Below are positions 11,053 through 23,588 of a stretch of DNA of 64,000 nt, piece after piece. The stretch's first letter is position 1. Every line of letters begins with the position of its first letter. Location of the stretch: the NCBI RefSeq assembly GCF_001411555.2, contig NC_049903.1, positions 26,052,270 through 26,116,269 on the forward strand. The letters run 5' to 3'. The notes below the pieces were generated by a model that was given only the letters and a program-made list of their open reading frames with translations, ran no database searches and had not been told where the DNA came from. Source of the DNA: Juglans regia. Its lineage: Eukaryota > Streptophyta > Magnoliopsida > Fagales > Juglandaceae. Made by a program: the position numbers and the translations under genes.

Positions 11053-13720
11053 AATATTGCCACGATGGATATGTACAGTTGGAGCGCAAGATATTATTCT
11101 ATTGTATAGTCATTACCATCAATTAAATAGTTGACTGGCATGGTGACCTTGAGTAAGCTCGATAAATATAGAAGATTGCATGATCTAGTATTCAAACAAT
11201 ATTATTAAAACATTTCATTCCAAACATCACTCAACAACAAATTTTAATTTTAAATTTTTAACTTTTTCATCTAATTATTACAATTTCGCTAAATTAACTT
11301 CCAAAATAAAGACAAAAAATTATACAAAATTTTCAAATTTCTAAGTAAAATAATATTAAAATATTTTTTAATTTAAAATATTATTATTCCAACATTTTCC
11401 TCTTTCATTTTTAAAATCTAATAAAACATATTATCACAATACATTTCACTACTATTTATAGATATTTTTTCATGTTTTTAAGTGTCCAAATGAGCGAATA
11501 TATAGTGGTGGTGTGGTATTTCGAATTTCAAAATTCATGTTATCGCACATGCTAGATCAAGGCATTTAAAATGGGAATTTTTTGTGTTTTTTTTTTTCTA
11601 AAGCTCTCATCGTCGTAATTATCTTATTCTCTTTTCTCTCTATTATATATCTTCCTTCCAAATGCATCACGTTTTCGAAGCATATTTAATTTTGTTTTGT
11701 TTTTAACGTAAAAATCATGATTATATAGAAACACTCATTTTTTCCTATAAAATGCCTAATAGAAGGGGTGAAGTAACTCCTTATAAAGCTCAAGATAAGT
11801 TTATTTTTAAACCGCATGAGACTTCTCAACAGATTAAGTACTTAAAAGAGAACTCTAATATTAATCTTTTTCAATGTCATTGACAATCTTATCCGCAAAT
11901 AAAATAATATCAGTACAACAAAAACGACTTATTGCAACGATTTTATTATCGTTGCAAATAAAATCGCCGCAATAAGTGGATATTTGCAACGATTTTGATC
12001 TCGCAGCTCACTTTTAACTTCAACTTGCGATTAAGTGCATCGGGTCACTGGAATTTGGTTTTTGCAGCGATGTAACTACATGTGGCGACGAAATGACATG
12101 ATGCAAAAGGAAATAATGTGTTGCGATGGTGGGTTTTGTGTCGGTATTGAGTTTTGGGGAGCCAAATTCCAGAAAACATTTTATTTTTCCCCCCTTCTTC
12201 ACTTCCGCTTGTTTTAGAATCCTGATTGCCAAACCCTTCAAAATTTCCTTCTTCAACCTCCATTTTCACCAACCTGTAAGACACCCCTCCCAGTTTGCAC
12301 ACGGCAATTTAGGAGCTCCAGATTCAATACCGTTGTAGCCTCGTTGGCCACTTGGTTATCCTTTTGAGGAACCCAGGCCCCTCATTCCAAATATGAAGTG
12401 AACCAAAGTTTGTGCCTCCACGTCCGTTTCCAAGTTTGGGAAGTCCAATATCAGCAGTCGAGATCGTCGATCTACCTTGCAACGAGACTCTCTTTCAAGC
12501 ACAACGGTATCCATCATGGTTCCCTTTAAGAAATATCTCTCTCCCTTCATCCTCACATGAGTTGCTTATTACAAAAATTGTGCACTTTGGTAGTTTTGAT
12601 TAAGCGTATGTCTGAAAGCATGTCCTTTCTGGGCGTATGGTAAGTGTCCTTGTTTTGTGGTTTCCTTTATTTATTTATTTATTTTATCTATAGTTTATGG
12701 ATTATTTTCCCCTTCGTTTGGTTTATTCATGGCCCCTTCAAGCACTGGTGCAATGTTTGTGTTTGTCTCATTCGACTGTCTTTGAAGTTCCAAATTGGAA
12801 ACCCATTCAAAATTAGTGAAAATGCTAGGTGATTGAAGTTCCAAACTGTCTTTGAAGTTCAAAACTGATGCATTTAAGGGAAATGGAATGCCTTTTATTT
12901 TTTCTGCTATATTCAAGTGCAAAATTTTAGTTAGAAATCGCTGGTACTAGCTTAGCTATCCTTGTATCATGTTAGTTGTCTTTGTCTATTTTAATGCAGC
13001 CCCTTTTGTCCATACATTTGAATAATGCTAGTCCTTTTCATTTTAGCTAAGTTTTGCAATCGAATACAATCTTTATTGTGTTAGGGGGAAAGTAGATATT
13101 AGCTAAGTTTTGCAATCAAAATGTGGTAGCTCACCAATGTGGTAAGTTTAGAAATTATTGTTAAGTCCTCCTCCACAACCTGAATTGAGATATCATTAAT
13201 GTCTGATTCTTTTTTATTTTATTTTTATTGTTTTGTGGCATAGGCAGTTGATTTATAATAGTGATGGGAATATTTTTGGCATTTCACAGCTTGAACGTGC
13301 TTCCTAATTCCCAAATATGCATTTGCTAGCTAAGCTATTTTCTTTTTAATAGTGATGAGGAATATCTTCTAAACTAACTTTAAAGAGGAGAGCATGGGGA
13401 TCTTGATGTTTACAGTTCTATAATCGCAATTGTAAATTAAACTAGGTTTGTAATTACCAATGGGAAGGAGTTCCCATAAAAATATATTTTTATCTACACA
13501 CATTATCATACCCTTAAACTATCATGATCTGTGGACGAAGTTTATGTATGGCTTTGGCAAGTTTAATTAGGGCCATCCATTTGGGGTCGGAATGTCATGA
13601 AAAGACTACTCTTACATAGAAACAAAGGCAAAGCGCACAAAACACTCAATTATAGGGGGCCATGTTGTCGACGTACATAATTATATGTTTTGATGATAAT
13701 GTTTTTTGCTTTTGTTTTTT
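11053..13720. repeat. Tandem 1.3 kb unit, copy 3, split by an insert
   Basis: The copy begins at 11,053, includes the AT-rich half, and re-enters the AAAGCTCTCATCG segment at about 11,600. It also has roughly 100 extra bases at about 11,727-11,830 that copies 1 and 2 lack. The unit breaks at 11,910, is interrupted by 1.57 kb of unrelated DNA, and resumes at about 13,480 with TATTTTTATCTACACACATT, ending near GATGATAATGTTTTTTG (13,710). Copies 1 and 2, which lack this insert, supply the empty-site sequence. Confidence 0.72.
11911..13480. mobile_element. CACTA-like insert with degenerate 5' end and no visible 3' TIR
   Basis: The left end reads CAGTACAACAAAAACGACTT, one base away from the CACTACAACAAAA terminus common in plant CACTA elements. 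It is followed by a subterminal block (11,935-12,120) with repeated GCAACGATTTT and CGACGA words on both strands, a hallmark of CACTA ends. Comparison with unit copy 2 suggests a TAT flanking duplication, since the right side resumes with TAT after 13,477. The right end lacks TAGTG, so the 3' terminus has been lost or the insert is a deletion derivative. The interior (12,180-13,470) resembles UTR and intron sequence and contains no convincing coding frame. Confidence 0.55.
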
Positions 13721-13965
13721 TTATGAACAGCTCATGACAAAATCCATGATTCCAAATAAATTAAAAATTGGTATTTGAAGATAATGAAAATGACTAGCAC
13801 CAAAATTACAATAGTAAGAAAACGGATCTTTCCAATTCAAATTTCAATCAATCAAACGTTAACTTAGAATTGGTGTCTAATTTTGACTCGACAACATCTT
13901 ATATCATCTTGAAGCTTGCAAATTTGCAATAAAGACATAGAGTTTTTGATGACCTTGAATTTGAT

Positions 13966-14295
13966 GGTAAATAATCTCACATTGTCTGTGGATAAGGTCT
14001 TGGTATGTTTATAAGGAATGATCAATTCTCTCTTGTAGAACCGGTTTTATGAGATGAGTTAGGCTAGTGAATTTTTTCATGGTATCAGAACTTGTCACAA
14101 GATGAATGAGGGCTCACACTACTTATCCAGTGACAAGAACCAGAAAAAATATTGGCCTGTACGTGAAGTACTAGGGTTTTGAGAAATAATCTCATATTAC
14201 TCGTGGACAAGGTATTAGACATGTTTGTAAGGAATGATCAATCATTTCTTATAGAACCGGTTTTATGAGATGAGTTAGACTCATGAATTTTTTTA
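13966..14295 (+). mobile_element. Probable TRIM (miniature LTR retrotransposon)
   Basis: Two direct repeats of about 115 bases (about 13,968-14,080 and 14,182-14,293) share AATAATCTCA, AAGGAATGATCAAT and AGAACCGGTTTTATGAGATG. Directly after the first copy is TGGTATCAGAAC (14,080-14,091), a near match to the tRNA-Met primer binding site of plant LTR elements. Only about 90 bases lie between the primer site and the second repeat, with no coding capacity. Short LTRs, a primer site and a tiny interior fit a TRIM. The exact termini and TSD are not clear. Confidence 0.6.
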
Positions 14296-14689
14296 AATTA
14301 AAGACCCAAACTCTGAAGGCAGACCACATAAAATAGGTTAGCAAGTTGGCAACTATATATAAAAAGCCGTAGTTAGAAGCATAACCATGAGCAAAACACC
14401 TAAAATTTGAAAACATTTCTTAATGCTTAAAAGCAAATAATGATTTCTGTCATGTAAACGCATCAGAAAAGTAGCCTTGTATTTCTTGGTTTGGTTGAAA
14501 AGAAATTTTAGGTAGCAATAATGATTATATAATATTCTGGCCGTATATAGCTTTTCCCTTTATTCTCTGGGTCCTTAATGGATATTCAACAAGGGAAATA
14601 TAAAATATACAACACCAGGAAAGATAAGAAAGAAAAATAAGACATTTGGCTGATGAAGAAATGGAGGTCAATATCATCAAGTGGATTCC

Positions 14690-14930
14690 CACTACAAGAA
14701 AAAAGACTTTTCCCGGCGATTTTTATAGTGTTGCAAAAGGGAACGTCGGAATAGACCACTTTTTACGTCGATTTTTTTACCGCCGCGGAAAACCGTTGAG
14801 AAACCTGATTCCTGGGGTTACTTTAACTTGTTGCGGCGATATTAAGCTTTTTAGCAGCGATTTATTTCGCCGACCAAATTAAAAAACTGTTGCAACGCTC
14901 CATTTTGCCGTAACTACGCTCTGGCGCCAA
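14690..14930. repeat. CACTA-1 left TIR and subterminal repeats
   Basis: The TIR is followed by repeated transposase-binding-like words in both orientations: CGGCGATTTTTA (14,714), ACGTCGATTTTT (14,765), GCGGCGATATTAAG (14,834) and AGCGATTTATTTCGCCG (14,855). Subterminal arrays of this kind are the known binding sites of En/Spm-type accessory proteins. That function is inferred here from family knowledge. Confidence 0.7.
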
Positions 14931-14939
14931 TCCCTTAAA

Positions 14940-15283
14940 ATTATTTTCTTTTCCCCCCCCGATTTCTTTCCCCCTCCACTTCTCTCTGTTCTTCCCCAAT
15001 ATTTCATCTCCATTTCCCTTTTCGAGAGATCAGCTGCTACTCCACCCACGTCCCCCGAACGATTTCATCTCCATTTTCACCCGACCACCCAAAGGTTTGT
15101 CCTTTACCACATTCCTTCTCCCACGGAAGCTACTCTGGCTAGACAGAATCTCCGAAGCTGATTAGGAGCCGTGCGATTCATCTCTGTTGAACCTGTGGGA
15201 TTTGGGGATTCAATGGCTTCCAACTGAGGCTCGTCGAGATTCAGTTGAGGGATAGCGTGGGTCCTTCCGTCACCTCAGGTATG
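14940..15283 (+). promoter_or_regulatory. Likely 5' UTR exon of the CACTA-1 transposase transcript
   Basis: A C/T-rich leader (14,945-15,080) leads into a GC-richer stretch ending CACCTCAGGTATGG, where CAG|GTATGG (about 15,279-15,284) is a good splice donor. No long frame is present. The TNP2 start at 20,825 is preceded directly by an acceptor-like TTTTTAG. I infer a non-coding first exon and a long 5' intron for the transposase gene. Capture of a host gene 5' end is an alternative. Confidence 0.35.
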
Positions 15284-17823
15284 GCTGCAACTCAGAACTG
15301 GTTTGGTAATGAATCGATTTTGCGCGTGTGTTTCTTTACAAAATTAGGAGTTTTCTTGTTGCACTTGTTTAATTTCTATTTGTCCAGTTGTGAAATCTAC
15401 CGCTTGTTTCACGAATTATTGTAGGGTATACATGCATTTTGTGTTTTATAGAACTCATGTCCGTGGCTTGAACATTGAATGACCCAGTAAAAAATTTCTA
15501 TTTTGCCAATACATCTTATACTAAATTATAATTTAGTTGTTACTAAATCATAGATAATCTCAAGTTTATAGTCTTACTTGTTTTTGGAGATGGTCCTGTT
15601 CTCATAACACAGAATGGAAATTAATTCATTTTGCTTTAGGTAAGACGAAGGAAATCTGTATGACTTCTGGGACTATTCCCTATTGCAGTCACTAAGAGAG
15701 AGTGACACTTGAGTAAAAAATTTATTGCCCTTCTGATTTTTTACAGTGAACAATTTATTTTTCCACAATATGGATTGGCATATATGTGTGTGTGTGTCAT
15801 GTCTGCCTTTTCCCCTGCTAACACAGCAAGACTTTTTTAAGGATAACACACAAGGTTGAGGAAATTTTTCTGTACTTCTGATCCCCAAGCATGACCCTGC
15901 ACGAATTTGGTTCATTTTTGAGCGAGATTGGAGCTCTCATGAACTGATGAAAATGTAGTCTTCATAGACTGAAAATAGTCAATTCATTTTACTGTGCTCT
16001 TGAAATTGGTGAGCTACTAGCTAGGGCCTGCCTTGACATTAATCATCTTGGGCAAACTTATATGCTGCCCTCATGTATATAGAAAAACCCTCCTTTACCC
16101 ACAACAGACTGCATGTACCTCTTGTGTGCTGGAAAAAACTCTTTTTACTGGTTTGAGTGCATGTAGTCCTAATGCAAGCCATGATGAAGACCCTAGTGTA
16201 GACTCTATAATTAAGATGTGATTTAATTAATTATTTGTTATATATATATATAGATATTGAGATATCTCTAATTAATTTCTAGATTAATCAGACCTATCTC
16301 ATTTGTCAGCCTTAATTAAGTTTTTCCAGATAATGAGACACTTTAACTAGGAACTCCAATTATAAATCGCTGCAATAACATTTCGTATAACTAAGAAGCT
16401 ATGCTCACATTATCATTGCGCTGGATTAACCCTTTTTTCTTGTAGTGTAAAAAAGTTCTCATGTTGACTACCTAACTATATGATCATGAAGGGGCACTGA
16501 TTTTAATGGGGGGTACAAACTCCTAACTGAAGTTTTCCAAAGTATTTTGTCAAATTTTCCGTGATTAATGGCTTGGATATAAATCATGTTTTGGAAACAT
16601 GATGCTGAAATTAATAATATATATGTTTTTTGAACAATTACTGCCTCCTGCTCAAAAACCAACCAATATGTACAGATTTTTCTTGTGTGCTTCTCCCTTA
16701 TTGGCTTCAAAAGTGTAATGTAAGTGTTATTACATTTATTCATATATGATCTGTAATTTTTATTTGCGGCGACTGTACACCCTATTATATAATATCGGGG
16801 AACCAAAAAAAGAAGTGAAAACGCAGCCGGTGCAAATAGAAAAATTACAAAAATTATTAAGTCCAGCTTATAATAGCTTTTTAATTAGCTGATCATGATG
16901 AACGAGTAATAGGGTGTGCTTCTCTCACTTTTGTTACAAAGTGCATGCCGTTGTGGTGGTACAGAAATATTGGATTCAAACTATAAAATGAATTAAGTTA
17001 GAAAACATTTTGAGGCACTTTGAGCTTGGAACTCCAATTATAACTTTGACAATTGAGTAAAAATATTAACTATGAAGCTCGCTCACATATGACTGAAGCA
17101 ATCAGATTTTTCTTAAAATTCCTCTGCTACATTATCATGTTGAGAGTTTGATAACTTGCTTACAATGACTTTATTTTTGGGTCATAAATATCAATATCCA
17201 GATTTTATCTTCCATTTGGGTATGTGTATCAATTATATAGTACTCCCTAAATATTAATCAAGTTCATTCTTAAATAAATTGAATTATGAAGTGCCCCGCC
17301 CAATATGATCATGCTATTGGAGTATTCCTTTCTTTGGGTTACAGTTTGGTGAGCTGTTAGTCCCATTGTTTATGCATGATCTCTTACATGCACGATGATT
17401 GTTAGTCCACAGTCCTCTCATTTCTTTGTATAGAAAGCTCATAATTCAACATTTCACCCCGAATTACATTCATATCGTTTCGAGTTAATTTATTTTCTGT
17501 TTTGACCTCAATTATCTCAAATTTCTTGTAGACTCATGATATACTAAAAGATAATAATGGGGATTATTGTGCAACATATATGGTCAGATTTCTATATATG
17601 GATTAAATAATCGAAATGCATGTTAAATATAATCACTATTGAATAGAAAGAGGTTATATATTCACATTAATATACATCACTATCGAACTTCACAATCATA
17701 TACTTGTGTGATACTTTTGTACATGAATAATTAAAAAACTCATGTACTTGGGGTAAGGGTGATAAGGAGATCATCCATATTAATTAGTACTAATCATCTG
17801 CAAATATTAAATTCATGCTTTTA

Positions 17824-17855
<32 letters not shown>

Positions 17856-19105
17856 TTCTAGCCATATTCTGTTTAGATATTACTTAATAGACTGATTTAA
17901 TATTCTTGACATCATGATCATGGATGAAATGACTGTCAGTTTGGACTGGTATTTGTCCCATTTTCACTATTATAATTTTATAGAGACAAAAGCCACTAGA
18001 TTCCTGCCACGTAACAGCCACTCATCCGAATTTAATATATGACCCTTGGGACCCACGTACAACTAGCTTTATTGTGTCCAGCTTTGCTGAATCATAGATA
18101 AGGACATCTTCCACTGTTTTTTGAGTTCTCTCTCCCCTCTCTCTTCGCACGTAGGGTGATCCAATTGGTTGGTCATTCGATGTGATTCTCTAACTTTGTC
18201 ACCGACTTATAAGACTAGTTACTCATGGCAAATTCATGTTATTCATGAGTAACTTAAATGTGAGTTACTTGTTCATGTTTTAGTGTGTAGTTCATCTCAT
18301 TATATAGTTTTGGTAGAATTCTCAGTATATGGAAATCAAAGTTATCCTATTACTCAATTATAAAGTCTATATTCATATATATATGAATGAATATATATAT
18401 ATATATATGGACATTGATCCTATGCTCACTGTGTAAAGCTGCAGATTGTCTGGTATATATTTTCATGTTTATATGGCCCCCATATTTAACCTAATTGCTT
18501 CAGTATTTTCATTTCTATTTTGGCAAATTTTTCTCCCCCACAACCAATCATTAGGAGCTAATGATTGATCGATGTTGGGAAATGGATATATATAAGACAC
18601 ATTAGCATAGATCTTCTCTCTCTCTCTCTCTCTATGATTATTTCTCTTCTCAATAGCCCTTCAACATATCCATGTCTTTTTCCAAATTATATTAATTATA
18701 TATTGCACAGGACAATCATAGAGTCCATTATTGTAGCGGGCTACAACTGTGACAGTGGCTATAGGATAGGAGGTGTGAGATGTTGGGTATGGCAATCATG
18801 TACGGAATCATGATGGCCATATATATATATATATAAGACACATTAGCATGCACTTCTCTCTCTCTCTCTCTCTCTCTCCCTCTCTCTCTCTCTCGCTCTC
18901 TATGATTAGTTCTCTTCTCAATACCCCTTCAACATATCCATGTCTTTTTTCAGATTAGATTAATTACATATTGCACAGGACAAAGTGCTATCGTTCATTA
19001 CCTTAAACCATATTCAACTGTGACAGTGGGTATGGAGAGAGGAGGTGTGAGATGTTGGGTATGGCCAACATGTACGGAATCATGTCCTGTATACATATAT
19101 ACAGA

Positions 19106-19150
<45 letters not shown>

Positions 19151-20824
19151 GGTGAAATGACATCCATCACAAGAATAGATTTTGGTCTACTTAATCCATA
19201 TTTCAGCAACCATGCACATGATGGAATTATGTCCAACAAAAGCTAGCTAATTCCCAGCTATTTATACTAGCTTCAAGTTTTAATTCCTAAAAGTATAAGT
19301 AACTCAGATTTAACATACATCATAACAAATTCCTCTGAAGCAAATCTGATCATGACTTCCTTGGGGTTTGTTTCCCTTTAATTACAATTACATAGCCAGC
19401 TTTCTTTTCCCTTTTGGATGTTAATTATTTTTTGTACATGTTTTTTGGGTTTTTACCCAGATATTGTACATATATAATACATTAAATCATCGAACTCCTA
19501 TGATTCATTTTGTTTTTCTGAATCATTGGAAATGTGGGGCTTTAACAGGTGTGCTAAAGTGATATTGAACTCTAGTGCCTATGTGACCCTAACTTTAATT
19601 CTCGGTTAGGTTCAAATAAGTCGAAACTTTAGACTTCAAATTGGGTGTGCCAATTCCACTAAATTTTTTGGGCTATGAATTTCACTCACCAAAATACATA
19701 AAGATGCATTAAACTATGTGAATTTGGTCCATCGACCAAACCTGGATTATGTTTCCCTGTCTCTTCCACTTCCTTGCATTTATTTTAAGGAATTTGGGTC
19801 AGCAAAATACATGTAGGCCTAATCCAAATTTATTTAATCCCATCAACTTTCGTTACTTAATTGGTACTCTTTATTTCAGCTCACTAAGCCTCAAATAACA
19901 AATGTGGTCAGCAAGAGCTCGAGTTACATGCTCTCGCCTAGTCAGAACTGACATTAGTTTCAGCCGAGTTGAGTTATTATTATTCTTTAATAATAACTCA
20001 ACTCATGTCAAGTTTTTACTTCTAGCTTCCCTTTTGCTCTTTTTAAATAAAAGAGCTGGTACGATAGTTTAAAAACCCCAAAGAATTATTACTATATATT
20101 TTCGTTATGGGACTCCCCCCACCAGGTTTTTTCCAACATGTAGATATATCTCTTGGGACAATCTATTGGCATTTTGCTCTATGTCATCGTATATGTAACA
20201 TTGCCCATAAATATGATTTAAACAAGATTTAATTCTTGTGCCTTAGACCATAAATCCCTCCAACCATCCATTAATTTTGAACGGTGCCGGGTTTGGGTTT
20301 CAATTACCTCAAAGTTGAAGTATTGTGTTCATTTATATAGTTCATATGAGGCTTACCCAATTCATATATGCCATAATTGTTTTCCCAACGATTATGAAAA
20401 TATTCAAGCATACCACCTACACGCTTCCATAACTTCCATAATTATTCCAACTCTTGTGTAGGTAGACCATCCCACTAGAATCTTTATATGCACCTTCATC
20501 TAGAATATTTCAAAAATATTCACATATGATGCGGTATGTTTAATATGATGACATATATTTTCTACAGCACTTCACTGCTCCTGGCATAAACAGTGAAATA
20601 TTCAATATTCAACACTATCTCTTCGTCACTCCACAGCGATCTTCATGACAACCCGAGTTAGTATCGTTTTCAACATCTTCTCTTGTGCTCCACATGCAAG
20701 TAACTTCGACTCGCCTGCTTATAAATTCAACAATGAACTTTCTCAAATTTCTTACCCGTCCTCCATATAGCTAAATTGAAGTTATCCGATTAACTAATAT
20801 ATATGTATATTTCAACCTTTTTAG
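15284..20824. other. CACTA-1 interior without coding sequence
   Basis: No supported gene lies in this AT-rich 5.5 kb. It holds an internal TIR-like end (16,428-16,447), a decayed copy of the DNA next to that end (16,995-17,110), TA runs (17,822-17,855; 18,390-18,410; 19,113-19,148), TC runs (18,614-18,634; 18,855-18,902) and a 250-base direct duplication (18,589-19,085). Confidence 0.5.
18589..19085. repeat. Direct duplication of about 250 bases with TC and TA microsatellites
   Basis: Copy 1 (18,589-18,812) and copy 2 (18,832-19,085) both start TATAAGACACATTAGCAT, pass through a TC run, then TTCAACATATCCATGTCTTTTT, ATTGCACAGGACAA, GTGTGAGATGTTGGGTATGG and end CATGTACGGAATCATG. They differ by substitutions and small indels in the middle. 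No gene is evident. Confidence 0.8.
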
Positions 20825-21898
20825 ATGGACAAAAGCTGGATGAACTTGACTGATCGACTTCGTTCGCCTGCATACGCCGATGGGGTTAACGCTTTCCTCA
20901 CCCTGGCACGAAACCATTCTCAGGGCAGTGATCGCATTCGGTGTCCATGTCGTTCATGCTGTAATAATCTCTTCTTGCCTATACGAATTGTGGAGACTCA
21001 CTTGTTTCTCATAGGGATCAATCCAAATTATACCCATTGGATATTTCATGGGGAGGAGGAAACTCGGAGATTCAATGATGACGATGACGATAGTAACACT
21101 GCTGATTACGCCGACGAGTACATTGATGACATGAACCATATGTTAGATGACATACGGGCAAGCACATCCTTTGATGTTCCCCAAGATCATGGTAATCCAT
21201 TGGCAACTAGTGGTGAAATTCCAGATCCCTCCCCAAGTTCATCTTTCGACCAGCTACTAGAGGATGCCCGACGTCCACTTTTTGCTGGTTGTACAAAATT
21301 CTCAAAACTATCATTCATTGTGAAGTTGTTACACATTAAGACACTCGATGGATGGTCAATAAAGTCGTTTGATATGCTACTTAGCCTTTTGTGGTCTGCC
21401 TTTCCTGACGCTGAATTGCCACATTCATATGAGGAGTCAAGGTCATTGGAGCGTGGTTTGGGTTTCAATTACCACAAAATTCATGCATGCCCCAATGACT
21501 GCATCCTGTTCTGGAAGGAAAATGCTAATCTTGATGAATGTCCTAAGTGTAAGGCTTCAAGGTGGGTGCCTAATACACACAAGGCACATCGTATCCCTCA
21601 AAAAGTGTTGCGGCATTTTCCTTTGAAGCCAAGATTGCAACGTCTCTTCGTGTCTGCAAAGATAGCAGAAAATATGAGATGGCATAAAGAGCAACGACCG
21701 ACTGGAGAGGCTATCCTGAGGCATCCTGCAGACTCAGAGTCCTGGAAGAGATTTGATGAAAAACATAGTTGGTTTGCTCAAGATGCTCGCAACGTAAGGC
21801 TTGGGATGTCAAGTGACGGTTTCAATCCCTTCAACAATATGGCTAAACCGTATAGCATTTGGCCAGTAATTCTTGTTCCGTATAGCATTTGGCTATAG
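20825..21898 (+). pseudogene. TNP2-type CACTA transposase, truncated
   Basis: The frame starts MDKSWMNLTDRLRSPAYADG and contains RIRCPCRSCCNN, the Cys-rich signature of the transposase-associated domain (residues about 1-75). An acidic linker (about 80-125) follows. The N-terminal half of the TNP2 domain then appears: FSKLSFIVKLLHIKTLDGWS, GLGFNYHKIHACPNDCILFW, CPKCKASRW, VLRHFPLKPRLQRLF and LGMSSDGFNPF. TNP2 proteins normally continue for several hundred more residues with the catalytic core. Here the frame ends at codon 357, just after a repeated GTATAGCATTTGGC (21,848 and 21,880) that replaces the expected continuation. The rest of TNP2 is not found after the nested gypsy element, so the loss looks independent of that insertion. 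An acceptor-like TTTTTAG sits right before the ATG. Confidence 0.88.
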
Positions 21899-21918
21899 TT
21901 GATCATGATGAGTAGTTC

Positions 21919-22723
21919 TGATGGGAACCAAGATGGGTCTAGTCTTAAAGATCATTTGCAACTTCCAGATGGGCCAAGAAGATCAATGAGAAAATGCAAG
22001 GATTGATGTAATCCATTTGGGACAAATTTAGCAAGACCCCAACATTCAAGATGGGGCTTGAAGGATGAAGATCCAATTTTAATTCATTTGATCAGCTACG
22101 GAAGAGGGCAACGACAAGACTTAAAGGCTTTGGACTCTTGAAGGGTTTCAACTTATTTAATTCATTTAAAGAACTTATTTTATTAGTTTAGAATAATTGA
22201 GTTTATTATGAGAAGGACTTAAGGGAGCCTATGCAAGGGCATGTTGGGAAAGTTATTATTTTATTGAACTAGGGTTAGGGTTACTGTAGCCGAGTACTGT
22301 AGCACGGCACTGTAGCCGCGGCACTGTTCATCCAGGGGCACTTTTGGAAGATGGGGGTTTATTTTGGCTAGGGTTTCATTAGGTTTTGCTTTAAATACTC
22401 TATGTAGCCTCATTCTAATCAGATTATGAAGTTTATGAAATTTGATGAATTTATTCATTGTGAGTTGAGTTTTACTCCTCTTGTTCTTAATTGAACTTTT
22501 GAACTTATCAAAGGTAAATCACAACCTTTGTGGCGTTCCTCCTTTGTAATCTGGGTTCTTGAGACGGGTTCTTCAACGGGTCTAGATTTTCATATAATCT
22601 AGGTTCTTGAAACGAGTTCTCATCGGGTCTAGGTTCTCCATCCTTGACTTGATTTTGGCTTTCTTGGGGAGTTTTCAAATTGACTGTGGGTTCAAGGGAT
22701 TCCTTTCCCGCGGGTTCATATCA
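21919..22723 (+). repeat. 5' LTR of the gypsy element
   Basis: The LTR runs from TGATGGGAACC to CATATCA. It contains four ACTGTAGC or ACTGT words clustered at 22,282-22,330 and repeated GGGTTCTT words near 22,550-22,640. It is the same length as the 3' LTR. Confidence 0.92.
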
Positions 22724-23055
22724 TTTGGTATTCAGAGCAAGGTTTCCAATCAGGTCTGATTCTATCTTTTAATTTTAGTATCCTTAAATTTAATTCTAGG
22801 GCTTCATTGTTCTAGGGTTGCCAAAAAAAAAAAAAAATTGAAATAAAAAGTAGGCTGCCGAAATTCTTAAGGTTTTGGGTTTGGCTGAAATTTGCATCAC
22901 CTAGGGTTTCAAAATTCTAGGGTTTCCTGCATCTCTAAGTTTGTCAATTGCTTGGAGTGTCGTTCCATTGATTCTTTTCTACTTCATTGTCCATGCTTGT
23001 GTGTTTGAATTCAATTGGTTGGTTTTCACAATTGAATATTGCTGTTTGTGGATGA

Positions 23056-23122
23056 ATTAGAGAAAAGAAAAGAAAAGAAAAGAAAAGAAAAGAAAAGAAA
23101 GGAAAGGAAAAGAAAAGAAAAT
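23056..23122 (+). repeat. AAAAG microsatellite in the gypsy leader
   Basis: About a dozen AAAAG units with two GGAAA variants lie between the primer site and the gag start. An A-run follows at 23,126-23,141. Confidence 0.9.
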
Positions 23123-23588
23123 TCCAAAAAAAAAAAAAAAAGAAGAAGTTGAAGAGAAGAGAAGGTAGCATATTCAAAGTTGCTACATAGTTACAACAAT
23201 GAGAAAGAAAGAAATTTGTTGATTGAACCTTATCATCAAAGGGGCTGCTGCATACATCACTCAAGTTGGTATCTTGTCTTATTGCTACTCTTTCATTCGT
23301 ATAACTTCATTGATTCTCGTGTCATTTTTATTCCTTCATGTTTCTCTTGTTCTTGTTTCCTGAATCTAATTACTAGTTGGGATAAAACAAGGTTGCCTTG
23401 TCTTGATTGAGTTCATTTAGTTCTGAAAGAACTTGAGTGGAAAAACTATTGAGGTAAAAGGCAAGAGAGTGTGAGACTATTATCGGGAAAAAGCCATTAA
23501 GAGTGAAACACGAGTAGAGTGTCATTATTCGAGTTGAAACACGTAAGGGAGTGTGTGAGGTTTTCTTTTTTACCACTAACATTCTTCT

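Noticed and set aside
14690..16447. A short 1.76 kb CACTA element ending at the TAGTG of 16,447
   Set aside because: The flanks do not match (TCC on the left, TAA on the right) and the right end lacks the subterminal GCGGCGA array. The end at 30,348 fits on both counts. Not fully excluded.
19003..19246. Tyr/Ile-repeat frames on both strands
   Set aside because: They are generated by the TA microsatellite at 19,113-19,148.
22261..22458. 65-codon minus frame, also present at 26,537-26,734
   Set aside because: It lies inside the LTRs and is duplicated only because the LTRs are. It has no motif.
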